Shown piece after piece: positions 53,601 through 63,361 of a stretch of DNA of 64,000 nucleotides. This DNA is from Symbiodinium natans (Eukaryota > Sar > Dinophyceae > Suessiales > Symbiodiniaceae): assembly GCA_905221605.1 (NCBI GenBank), contig CAJNDS010000147.1, forward strand, positions 448,273 to 512,272, in the 5' to 3' direction. The notes under the pieces were generated by a model. It saw only the letters and a program-made list of their open reading frames with translations, did no database searches and was not told the DNA's origin. Within the stretch, counting starts at the first letter, position 1. The number at the start of each line of letters is the position of its first letter. A program made the translations under genes and the position numbers.

Positions 53601-56600
53601 TTTAGGGTTTAGGGTCATGTACTCTATAACCCCTTATGAGGGGAAAAATGGACCCAGAACCATTTTAGAGTTCGGTTTACCTCCCTCCTGTTCCCCGCAG
53701 GTTCAGATTTTCAGGCACCATCCTGGCAGAGACGGCCATCTTGAAACCCTAAACCTTAAGCCCTAGACCCTAAACCCTAAACCCTAAACCCTAAACCCTA
53801 AGCCTTGCAAACTCCAAACATCGGAACTCGGAGTTTTTGACTTCTTCTTCGCTCTTCTCAGATTCGACCTCTCAGACTCCAAGCTTTCTTTCAAAATTGC
53901 GAAAGGTGTACTTTTGATACCTATCTTTTTAGGGTTAGGGTTTAGGGTTCAGGGTTTAGTCTTAGGGTTTTAGGTGTTAGTGATACCAAAAGAGCCCAAT
54001 ACCCCTTAATTAAGGACTACCTCAATTTATACAAGGGATCCTTAATATTACTTAAGGTTTATTAATGCAGGGGTTTTGGGTTTCCGAAAATAGGGGTTGG
54101 GGAATCCCTTTAAGGGGGTTCTGTTCCATTTCGGGTGTAAGAGGGGTACCCCTATTTTGGGAATTGCCCATATATGACGATGGTGAGCCTACTTACAGCC
54201 TACGCCCCTCGTGCAGCGCAGCTGGGAGCCTTCAACCAGGTGGGTTTTGGGTTAGGGTTTAGGGCTTAGGGTTTAGGGTTTAGGGTTTCGGGTTTAGGGT
54301 TTAGGGCTGGGGCGGGGCTCTGCCATCATTTGCAGGCCTCTACTATGACAGAAATGCTCGCCGTTCACGGGGCTTGTAACGGAAACTGTAACGGAAAGGA
54401 GCGGAGCTGTAACGGACTTGTCGCGAAGCTGTAACGGAGCCGTGTCGGAAGGCTGCAACGGAGCGCTACCGGCTGTAGCGATGCTGTAACGGAAGCTCTA
54501 ACGGAGCCGTAGCAGAAGCAACAACTTGATAACGGACCTGTAACGGAACTGTAACGGAGCTGTACAACTGAGCTGTAACGGGAGCTGTGGCGGAGCTGTA
54601 AGGGAGATGTAACGGAGCTGTAACGGAGCTGTGTAACTGAGCTGTAACGGAAGCTGTAACGGAGCTGTAGCGGAGGTGCATCGGAGCTGTGATGGAGCTG
54701 TAACGGAGCTGTAACGGAAACTGTAACGGAAGCTGTAACGGAGCTGTAACGGAGGTGCAACGGAGCTGTAACGGAGCTGTAACGGAAGCTGTAAAGGAGC
54801 TGTAACGGAGGTGCAACGGAGCTGTAACGGAGGTGCATCAGAGCTGTAACGGAGCTGCAACGGAAGTGTAACGGAAGTGTAACGGAAGCTGTAACGGAGG
54901 TGTAACGGAGGTGCAACGGAGCTGTAACGGATCTCTATAGGAAGCTGTAACGGAGGTGCAACGAAGCTGTAACGGAACTGTAGCCGGTGCTGTAACGGAG
55001 CTGTAACGGAGGGCCCACGGTGGGTAGCGCAAATCCCATAGTAAATGATGGTAGAGCCCACCCCCAAGTTTAGGGTTTAGGGCAGGTGCAGGTTTGGTAC
55101 GGCGCACTTGGCCCTGCCGCGCGTGAAGTCTTTTGGGCCCAGGTCGACCTCGACGCTGGAAAGATGAGCCTGTCCATGCGAGAGCAAGGTGCTCTTCGGC
55201 CCTGCCCCTGCCGTTTAGGGTCTAGGGTTTAGGGTTTAGGGTTTAGGGTTTAGAGTTTAGGGTTTATGGTTGTTTTTTCTGGGCTTTTGGGGTCACCTCC
55301 GCACTCCCCTCGACTCGACCTTAGCTTAAGCCCTCCAAGGCAAAACCTCAAGGGATGAAGACTCGTAGCACCAAGGTTGTACCCATAAAGGTTCCCCTTA
55401 AGCCTTCGTATGCTCCTAACATGGCCCGTATCTACTATTTGCTTAAGAACCCCAAAAGAATATCAACCATTAATCCCTACATTTCCCTTATAAGGGAGAA
55501 TATGTTGGGGGGTTCTCAAGCAACTAGTAATTCGTTATGCTACCTTAAGGCTAGAACCCTAAACCTTGCAACCCGAACCTCCAACCGGATACAGGACGCC
55601 TCACAAAAAAGCCTAACAGCAATCTGATTCCTAAAACTGTAAACCCCAACCACCTCCTTTAGGTCCTGATGTATTGGCCCTTCAATTTGTATAGGGCATT
55701 TAGGGCGGGGGGGGGGGGGGGGTATGTAAGGGATACCCTTTTAAGGGCCCATACTTGGAGGTTCATGGTACTTATTAACCCGTTCTAACTGTACTGGTAG
55801 CCATATTGGCGCACCTAAGGGGCTTATAAGTACAGTTATAAGTACACTTATAATTGGTGAGTAAGTACCCTAAACCTCCACGTACCAAGGGACCATGCAA
55901 CTACCCCTAAACCCTAAACCCCAAACCCTAAACCCCAAACCCCAAACCCAAACCCTAAACCCTAAACCCTAAACCCCAAACCCTAAACCTAAACCCCAAA
56001 ACCCAAACCCTAAACCCCAAACCCTAAACCCTAAACCCCAAACCCCAAACCCTAAACCCCAAACCCCAAACCCCATACAGAGCCTCGAGCCCCAGTTTTT
56101 GCAAAAGGCGGCTTCGGGGGCGGCATGGGTGGCGGCCGCCCTCCGCAAAACTTCGAAGCATTCCAGGTGCCTGCGTCTTTTGAGGGTTTAGGGTTTGGGG
56201 TTTGGGGTTTAGGGTTTAGGGTTTGGGGTTTAGGGTTTAGGGTTTAGGGTTTAGGTTGAGGGCCAGGTGGGACTTTGGGATATCTTAGAATGTCCAGGGA
56301 GGGCTTCGGGTTTGCAGTTGGTCTGGGTTTTAGTGTTTTGGGGTTGGAGGTTCTTTGGGCTGTCGCTATCTTGAGCCTACGGACGGGTCCACAAGGCAGT
56401 GGGCGGAGGATGTGTTGATGCCCTAAGACTATAAACATCTATAAACCCTGAACCCTGAACCCTGAACTGTTTTGAGCGGGGGCGTGCACGCCAGTCGGGT
56501 AGCATTGGTACCATGTTGCTGGCCGTGGCATGAAGAGACATAAGAGCGCCTGCCAGATTTATGGGTCTTGAAGCCAGTACTACGGTAAACATCAGTAAAC

Positions 56601-59600
56601 CATGGAAAGCAATATGGGCCCCACCTAAAGCGATAACGTTAGTTTGCACATTCTAACCTGTTTTGCTTCATGGGGTCCCTTTGTCCCATAGTATGTAAAG
56701 CGATATGGGCCCCACGTAAAGCGATAATGTGGTATCCCGCGACCTCGCACCGCGACAAGTAATTTTGTCCGTCGCTCATATGGATTCTCTAAGCCGTACC
56801 CAAACCCCCCTTAAAGCCCCAAAGTTTGTACACCAAATGTCCGTTTTGTGGGTTTGGGCCTCTGTTTATGTGCGCACTTTGGGGGCCAAGGTATGAATAG
56901 AAAGCTGGCACCCCCTCGAGCCCCTAATTATAACTCCTAAACCCTTCAATGCACACCTAAACCCTAAACCCCTAAGCCCTAAACCTCTAAACCTCTAAAC
57001 CCCTAAACCCCTAAACCCCTAAAACCCCAAACCCCTAAATCCTACACCCCTAAACCCTGAAACCCTAAACCCTCAACCCTAAACCCTGGCCGCTGCAGGA
57101 CATCTCTCCTAAACCCCAGCCCTAAACCCTAAATCCTAAACCCTAAGCCCTGCAGGACATCTCTCCGGACACCTGGGTGAAGGGCAAGGTTGCGAGGGTG
57201 GCACCTTGGGAACAAACCTTGGCTATTGAGGCTTTGGAGGGGGTTCCCCTAAACCCTAAACCCTAAACCCTAAACCCTAAACCCTAAACCCTCCCAAGTT
57301 CAGGTTTTTGGGCTGAGGGAGGAGACTTGCCAGGTTCTTCGAAAGGTCGCTTATGCTCTGATAGCCTGGGCGATTGCGTGTGATTCAAGCCTCCGTCGGC
57401 TTCAGCCGTGAGCTCTACAAGAGGGCCCCCCCTTACTATACTAACTGTAGTTAAGGGACTTATAAGCTAATTTAGGATCCTTATAACCCAATAACCCAAT
57501 TTAGGGCTCTTATAGCTCCACTTGTAACTAGGGGGCCCCTCCTTGTAGGATTCACGGGCTACCAAGACAAGGGCAGGTTGCCTCAGCCCCAACTTCAAAT
57601 TCCCAGAGCCCAAATCCTACTTGCCGACTTGTTCAGAAAGCATTGAGGTCAATGGGCCCATGTGATCAAAGGCCTTCATGTTTAGGGCGTACTGCTGGAG
57701 GTCCGCAAGAGCGTCCTCCTGCTGCGCAAGACCCGGAAGCCCTGGGTAAACATTCAATCCATCTGGGACATACCCAGGCGTATCTCTAAAATACCCCCCC
57801 CAAAAAACAGCATAGTCCTTATTCACAGCAACCCCAGAAATCCAATTTTTTGGGAAGCTCCCACTTACACCCCTAACGCTAAAATCCCTAATCCCTAAAC
57901 CCTAAACCTTAAACCCTAAACCCTAGACCCTCCTTTCAGCCCGCGCCCTTTGCCGAGGCTCCCTTCGGGGCCTTCGTGACTCTGACGACTCTTTGGCTGC
58001 TTAGGGTTGTTGGCTTGGGATGTTCCCTAAACCCTAACCCTAAACCCTAAACCCTAAACCTTGTACCCTAAACCCTAAACCCTAACCTTATACTAGCAGT
58101 CCTTAATGGGATTGTCATCGGGATACTGTAGTACTATAATTCCGTTTACGGACTGTTGGTATAAGGGGGAACATCCCAACTGTTGGCCTTCTTGGGTGTA
58201 GGTTTAGAGGCTTAAGGGCTTTTGGGCTTCTACCTGTTGGGTCTTCGTAGGGAATGAGGGAAGGAGGTCCTTATAGAATGTCGTAAAGGGTAGTAGGGGG
58301 GGGATCCAAGGTACCTGATTCCCTCATTACCTACCAAAGAACCAGTACGCCTAGGGTTTATAGGGCAACTCTCCGCCACATTTAAGAGGGCTTAGAGCTA
58401 AATAGACCCTAAACTTTGATTGGTGCTTGGCTGCTTCTGGTCCACATCCCCCAGAGCCCAACACAGCCCCGACTAGCTGTTGCTTACCGGCGCCTTGTAC
58501 CTCAAATCCTACCTTAAGGATCCAAAACCTACTTTGTTGTAGGTACCCAAGAATCCGATAAGGGGTTTTATAGTAAGAACCTACACGTTTTGGATTCTGA
58601 AGGTAGATATAAACCCTAGATCCCAAAGTCGTTCGGGATCGTCATAGCGCTGCTTCGATGTGTACTTTCCTCATCTCACGAAACATAGGGGTTTAGCGGC
58701 GGGTTTGCTTGTCCCCCTTTTGCAGCACAAGAGCCCCCCCCCCCCCCCCCCGGCCCCCCAATAAACGAGAAAAGACCTAGGCCTTAATTCGGAACACTGC
58801 GCCTCATTTTGGGTCTAAGAACCCTAAGCTCTAAACCCTAAACCCCCCCTTAAAGCTAAAGGTCTCACGGAAACTAAGCCCTCCGAAGCAAGAAGTGCGA
58901 ACAGCGGCAGAACCTTGGGGGCCAAATGAATCTAAATGAAGTTACATGGCCCTGAATATGGACCCTTAACTCCTTTAAAGGGTTAAAGGGGAATGGGGGG
59001 CTATATAAGGGGTCCCCTTTTAAGGGACCAGGTAACTACCCGCCGCAAGTGGTGGTGATGTACCCGATACGACTATCAGGGTATTTTGGGTTTAGGGTTA
59101 TATGGACCATAAACCCTGGGTACCCAAGGAGCCCAATACCCTCAAGGTAAGTTTCCCTTTTGATTAAGGGGTATTGGGCTCTTTTGGGTACCCCGAAACC
59201 CGAAACCCTAACCCTAAACCCTAAACCCTAAACCCTAAACCCGGCAGACCACTGCAGTGGTGAAAACGCCCAGGAGCGAGGATGGAGAAACTGCCGACGG
59301 TCTGGTGCATCCTGGCTTACGGAGATGCGGCAGTACCTTAACCCCTAAATAGGGTTTAGGGTTTAGGGTAACTTTTCTATATTCCTACAGGTACTTAAAC
59401 TCAACAAGGAATAGGACGTTTGAATCCTACCCCAACCAGAACTAGAAAAACTCTAAACCCGACTTGCCCTACTTACCCGAAACCCTAAACCCTAAACCCC
59501 AAAGCCTAAACCCTAAACCCGAAACCCCACCCCGAGCTGGCCTCAAGCCAAAGAAAGGGTTCAGGCTCTTAACTCTAAGCCCCAATTCAAGCCCGCGGGC

Positions 59601-62107
59601 TGCCTGGGCTTAGGGTTTAGGGTTTAGGGTTTAGGGTTTAGGGTTTAGGGTTTAGGGTTTAGGCTTTAGGCTTTAGGGTTTAGGGTTTAGGGTTGCACAT
59701 CCCCCAGCACCTTCCCGTTTGTTTAGGATCCCTAAACCATACAAACCCTATACTCTATCAACGCCACAAACCTTATAGGCCCCTACAAAGCCTACAAATC
59801 CCATGAACCCTACAACCCTATAAACACCTGACAAAACCTACAAAAACCCAACAACCGTTTAAACTTAAACCCGACAAACCCGAAGCACCCTACAAACCAA
59901 AAACATATCTATAAACCCCAGACTCCCCAAACAAACCCCGGAATAAACCCGAAAAACCTCCTACACACCCCTAAACACCATAACTCCCTGACAGCACCTA
60001 CGCCCCATGAACCCCTAGAAACCCTTACACACCCCTGAAACAGATAACCTCCAAGAAACTCCTAAAAACTCATCCGCCCTTTAACCCCCTATAAGCCTTA
60101 CACCCTACAAATCCTAAACCCTGTAAACCCCTAAAAACCCTGTCAACGCTTTAGACCCCTGAACGCCTTACCTTAGGTAAAACCCCAAAACCTACACCCA
60201 ATTTACCGATAGCAACTACCCCTTAATCAGTAAGGGTATAACCCATAAAACTGTAGGCAAAGAGAGGCCTTTGCTTGGGTTCGTAAGGTAGAAAGCCCTG
60301 AACCCTAAACCCTAAAATCTAAACCTTAAACCCTAAACCCTAAACCCTCTAGGGTTTCGCATCGTGGCCCAGGCACATCACGCAGATCCGGGACGGCTTC
60401 GTCGAGTCGGTGGTGGCTTCGTTGAATTGTTTTGGGTTTTAGGGGTTTAGGGGTTTAGGGTTTTAGGGGTTTAGGGGTTTAGGGGTTTAGGGGTTTAGGG
60501 GTTTATAGGGTTTTAGGGTTTTAGGGCTTTTTGGGTTTATAGAAATGAGGCAGGGGACAAAAAAAGTACAACTCGAAATCTGGGTATGCACTGAAGCCCT
60601 CAACCCTGTTCGCCTCAGTCCCCCAAATACGGCGGGTTTAGGGTTTAGGGTTTAGGGTTTAGGGTTTAGGGTTTAGGGCTGAGGGATTTATTGCTGGGAT
60701 GTTCCCCCTTGTACGAACAGTCTGGAATAGGGATTACAGTATCCCCTTGGGATGTTCGCCCTTATACTAACAGTCCTGAGTAGGGATTACCCTAGTACCC
60801 TTTATTCAAGTCCCTAGTAAGGACTGTTAGTATAAAGGGGCCCTAAACCCTAAACCCTAAACCCTAAATCCTAAACCCTAATACCCTAAACCCTAAACCC
60901 GAGGAGGATGAGCTCGGCGTCGGCCAGGAGGTGGACGTGCGAATCCAGTCTGTCGACCTCGGCAGTGGCACAGCTGCGCTGATTTTTGTATTGGGCCGGG
61001 GTTTAGGGTTTAGGGGGTTTAGGGTTTAGGGTTTAGGGTTTAGGGGGTTTAGGGTTTAGGGTTTAGGGTTTAGGGTTTGGGACTCTCTTCACCTACAGTT
61101 GATTGGTTTATACCTACTCATGAAGGTGTAGTTTCTACTAAACTGCAGGTAAATCGAGTCCCAGGTACTGGGTCTCCTTTTCTGGAGGTTGGGGTTTGGG
61201 GGTTACAGGGCTTAGGGTGATTCATTGCTGTTCCTTTATTTGGGGTACCTGATCTACAGGTCAGGCTTTGGGGCTTAGGGGGCTTGCCAGCCATAGAGGT
61301 TTGGGCTTAAGGCGATTGAGAGTTTTGACATGTTTGAGCGCGGGATTTCGCAGTGTTCAGGCTTTTTGGGTAGTACCCCATTTTATTGCCCAAATAGAAG
61401 AGAAGAAGCCCCTGAAAGGGACCCCCCAAAACAGGTACCCGTATTTTCGGAAACCCCCATGTGGGTTAGCTTGTGGTTTTTGGGACTGTCCTGTTTTGGA
61501 TTGGCAGGTTTGGAAGCTCCCTGCCGTTAGTTGGCAGCGTGGTCCAGCAACCTCTGCCACAACGCTATCAGCCCTACTACCCTAAAGCCTAAACCCTAAA
61601 GCCTAAAGCCTAAACCCTAAACCCTAAACCCTAAACCCAAACCCCGATGATGTTGCGCAACCAGCAGGCCAAGACGTCCCAATGATAACTTCTGCAACCA
61701 ACACTCCATACCTGGGAGACCACATGAAGCAGAAAACCGGGTTCATATTACCCTAAACCCTAAACCCAAACCCCAAACCCCAAACCCTAAACCCTAAACC
61801 CTAAACCCCAAACCCCAAACCCTCTACCCTAGACTACTACAACCCCTAGCTTCGGTTTATGGACTAGAAGCCCTATTGGGCATCATGATGTGGCCAAGGA
61901 ATGGCTTAAGGTCTCCGGCACTCCTTGGGTAGGGTTTAGGGTTTAGGGTTTAGGGTTTGGGGTTTGGGGTTTGGGGTTTGGGGTTTGGGGTTTGGGGTTT
62001 GGGGTTTGGGGTTTGGGGTTTAGAGTAATTCCGGCAATTTAGGGCAATTGGGGCATCCCCCTGGCGGCGATCAGGTGGCAGGATGAGCTTGACGATGAAG
62101 CCCGACG
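40740..62107 (+). CDS. Long plastid-targeted protein with two Tudor-like and three S1 RNA-binding domains
   Basis: 40740-40834 and 41196 to about 41232 look like a transit peptide (PSFVLPAAPVARPLR). Tudor-like domain 1 is 41638-41732 (LAVGDEVNALYLGAHQDR) plus 42236 to about 42350 (YPDDEQWYPGTIEKINDDG and YTVKWEDPEGGPATW), with DVAEENIKKIVIF near 42970-43028. Tudor-like 2 is 44349-44416 (KVGEKVEAVFEEDGGWYTAD) plus 45507 to about 45608 (AKINDDGSFTVKWDDPDGGP). S1 domain 1 is 45959-46016, 47089-47167 (VLDFGAFVDIGAEADGLVHI), 48265-48346, 48717-48743 and a linker at 49563-49609. S1 domain 2 is 51126-51216 (GVVARTAPFGAFVTV), 52294-52342 (ESADGLVHISKSP), 53409-53470 (VGQEVKVRI) and 55143 to about 55180 (DAGKMSLSM). 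A Gly-rich linker is 56083-56166. S1 domain 3 is 57156-57200, 57958 onward, 59248-59306, 60373-60412, 60904-60964 and 62075 to about 62107 (GRMSLTMKP). Phases agree at nearly all S1 junctions. It probably acts in plastid RNA binding or translation; multi-S1 proteins include ribosomal S1 and PSRP-7/EF-Ts. The true first and last exons are uncertain. Confidence 0.8.
41303..41394. mobile_element. Family C hairpin
   Basis: TTAGGATGTTTCCCCTTACA, inner TTAAGGACTGTT, right end GGGGGGAACATCCTTAA. Confidence 0.82.
42353..42596 (+). mobile_element. Family E element with microsatellite, degraded right arm
   Basis: ATTTGCTTAAGAACCCCCGC start, then CA and TA dinucleotide runs at 42393-42437. The right end GCAGCTAAG lacks the matching arm. 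Confidence 0.6.
42776..42935. mobile_element. Family H hairpin
   Basis: CCCAACGAGCCCAATACTCC to GGGTTATTGGGGCTCCTCGG, with an extra inner GGGGTATTGGGGGCTTTT copy. Confidence 0.78.
43180..43308. mobile_element. Family C hairpin with poly-C loop
   Basis: TTGGGATGTTCCCTCCTTAT on the left, a run of about 22 C at 43229-43250, then ATTAAGGACTGTTAGTATAA. The right terminus is degraded. Confidence 0.78.
46853..46965 (+). mobile_element. Family J element, copy 4 (diverged)
   Basis: TTTGTGGTACTTTGCTGTAA to CTAAGTGCAGCCAAG, within an intron of the Tudor/S1 gene. Confidence 0.88.
48033..48136. mobile_element. Family D element
   Basis: CTTGGGGGTTGATGGCCCAC to GGTTCACTTGGTCCCAAAGG within the intron 47168-48264. 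Confidence 0.72.
48555..48650 (-). repeat. CCCTAAA tract, about 13 units
   Basis: Lies on the acceptor side of the GA-AG intron 48347-48716, whose donor side has TTTAGGG at 48366-48416. Confidence 0.9.
49099..49222. mobile_element. Family F hairpin
   Basis: TACTTGGAGGTTCATGGGTT to ACCCAAGAACCTGTAAGTA. Confidence 0.82.
49280..49375 (-). repeat. CCCTAAA tract, about 13 units
   Basis: Perfect array in the intron 48744-49562 of the Tudor/S1 gene. Confidence 0.9.
51900..52070 (+). mobile_element. Family K element
   Basis: GAAGTTAAGGGGCATAAGGA start, followed by GACCCCTAGATGGGACCC and the paired TCCCTTATTAGGGTTCC. Confidence 0.74.
52355..52432 (-). repeat. CCCTAAA tract, about 11 units
   Basis: Begins just after an exon of S1 domain 2. 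It is one of the exceptions to the usual TTTAGGG-after-exon order. Confidence 0.88.
54375..55015. repeat. 12-bp minisatellite GGAGCTGTAACG, about 50 units
   Basis: Imperfect 12-mer units over 640 bp in the intron 53471-55142 of the Tudor/S1 gene. Because 12 is a multiple of three, it stays open in several frames and mimics repeat proteins on the minus strand. Confidence 0.93.
55438..55530 (+). mobile_element. Family E hairpin
   Basis: TTTGCTTAAGAACCCC and GGGGGGTTCTCAAGCAACTAG arms, with the CCCTTATAAGGG centre typical of the family. Confidence 0.84.
55748..55885. mobile_element. Family F hairpin
   Basis: TACTTGGAGGTTCATGGTAC to TACCCTAAACCTCCACGTAC, with the inner TTATAAGTACAGTTATAAG. Confidence 0.84.
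55905..56075 (-). repeat. Mixed CCCTAAA/CCCCAAA tract
   Basis: About 24 units alternating between the two 7-mers, on the acceptor side before the Gly-rich linker exon. Confidence 0.9.
58016..58179. mobile_element. Family C hairpin split by a telomere-repeat tract
   Basis: Starts TTGGGATGTTCCC, switches into about ten CCCTAAA-like units (58026-58088), then resumes CTTATACTAGCAGTCCTTAA. The right arm TAAGGGGGAACATCCCAA is intact at 58161-58179. Confidence 0.88.
58247..58335. mobile_element. Family Q hairpin
   Basis: GGGAATGAGGGAAGGAGGTC to GATTCCCTCATTACCTACCA. Confidence 0.8.
58505..58607. mobile_element. Introner-like hairpin, family G
   Basis: CCTACCTTAAGGATCCAAAA and TTTTGGATTCTGAAGGTAG arms, with GGGGTTTTATAGTAAGAACC inside. 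Relatives lie at 2385-2560, 3915-3985 and 5304-5362. Confidence 0.75.
59121..59192. mobile_element. Family H hairpin, compact
   Basis: GGGTACCCAAGGAGCCCAAT to ATTGGGCTCTTTTGGGTACC, about 70 bp with a loop of about 25 bp. Confidence 0.85.
60428..60530 (+). repeat. TTTAGGGG-type variant tract
   Basis: Repeats with an extra G or T, close after the S1 domain 3 exon that ends at 60412. Confidence 0.88.
60693..60840. mobile_element. Family C hairpin, left end duplicated
   Basis: The left arm GGGATGTTC..CCTT occurs at 60698 and again at 60747. The right arm AAGGACTGTTAGTATAAAGG runs straight into CCCTAAA repeats. Confidence 0.8.
61927..62022 (+). repeat. TTTGGGG variant tract
   Basis: A few TTTAGGG units, then about ten TTTGGGG units, within the intron 60965-62074. 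Confidence 0.9.
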
Positions 62108-62126
62108 GGTTTTAGTTATAGCTTAA

Positions 62127-62279
62127 GAACCCAACTAGGATGCCCAGTAGTACCCTTATTCCCTTTTTTTGGGGGTTTAGGTTGCCTTTGATTCTGGGGA
62201 GGGGTTTTTATCCTAGAACCCCTAGAAACAAGCCCTTTGTAGGGTTATTATCTTAGGGTTTTTGGGGTGTTAAGCAAAC
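62127..62279 (+). mobile_element. Family E-like hairpin
   Basis: AGCTTAAGAACCCAACTAGG left and TTTTTGGGGTGTTAAGCAAAC right, downstream of the last S1 exon. Confidence 0.65.
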
Positions 62280-62457
62280 TGAAACCCTGCCAGCCCGATA
62301 CCCTCAAACCCTCTAACCCTAAACCTTTGACCTTTGAGCTTACCTATTTAGCTAGCAGTTGAATGTTAAACTTGTTTCGATGTCCTGATGTGCAGGAAGA
62401 ATGAAGTTCAACCCCGATGTTTTGCAATCCTTGATTATGGGAAAAGTTTGAATTTTT

Positions 62458-62530
62458 TGAGAGAGAGAGAGAGAGCACGAGAGAGACCGAAAGAGAGACA
62501 GAGAGAAAGAGATAGAGAGAGAGAGAGACA
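62458..62530. repeat. GA-rich microsatellite
   Basis: GAGAGA runs with interspersed AAAG and GACC units, followed by a GTGT run at 62565-62580. Confidence 0.9.
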
Positions 62531-62764
62531 ATCCCTACTTTGTTGGTTACTGGCGTACATCTCGTGTGTGTGTGTGTGTACACATGCATATGTTTTGAAA
62601 AACAACTAGGTCCAAACACATGAAACAAACGTTTGGAAGCCCCCTTGGTAGATTGCCTACCCCGAACCCTAAACTCTCAAACTCGAAGCCCTTGTATTCT
62701 CTAAACCCAATCAAGCTTTTCAGTAGAGTTGCCCTCACTGCAATCAGCAACGGTGGGCTTCATT

Positions 62765-63021
62765 CCTTGGGGACCATATGAACCTGAAAATTGGGGGCCA
62801 TTTTCCCCATGCTACTATAATGGCTGCTAAGGTATACGGACCAGAAACCCTTCTGGGGTTCATTACAGTAAGTAACCCTAAACCCTAAAACCCTAAAACC
62901 CGAAAACCCTAAAACCCTAAAACCCTAAAACCCTAAAACCCTAAAACCCTAAAACCCTAAAACCCTAAAACCCTAAAACCCTAAACCCTAAACCCTTTTG
63001 GGGGTTCATTAAGTCCCCAAG
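62765..63021 (+). mobile_element. Family D element with CCCTAAAA expansion
   Basis: CCTTGGGGACCATATGAACC to GGGTTCATTAAGTCCCCAAG, with a 126-bp 8-mer tract placed in the right arm. Confidence 0.86.
62873..62998 (-). repeat. CCCTAAAA 8-mer variant tract inside a D element
   Basis: About 13 units with four A, lying inside the right arm of a D-type hairpin element (62765-63021). Confidence 0.9.
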
Positions 63022-63361
63022 GTTAGTTTTGCTTTGGATCCACTTTGGATCGCTGCAGCTGCCCCGCCAGAGCCTGCGATGTCCAGTGTTGTTTAGGGTT
63101 TAGGGTTTAGGGTTTAGGGTTTAGGGTTTGGGGTTTGGGGTTTAGGGTTCAGGGGTGTCAGGGTTTATGAGGTTAGGGTTTAGGGTTAAGCTCCAGGATT
63201 TAGAGGGAGGGACCCCGGTTTGATACAGTACCCTAAACCCTAAACCCTAAACCCTAAACCCTAAACCCTAAACCCCCACTTATCCTCTAAGGGGCTTTTG
63301 TTTTCTAGGGGCCTGCCAAGAAATCAGTGAGGCTCCGGGTTCTCTTCAGGTGTGGTTTGGG

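Noticed and set aside
54365-55107. Several overlapping minus-strand open frames with repeated LRYSSVTAPLQ-like residues
   Set aside because: They translate a 12-bp minisatellite that stays open in more than one frame. It lies within an intron fixed by the S1 reading frame.
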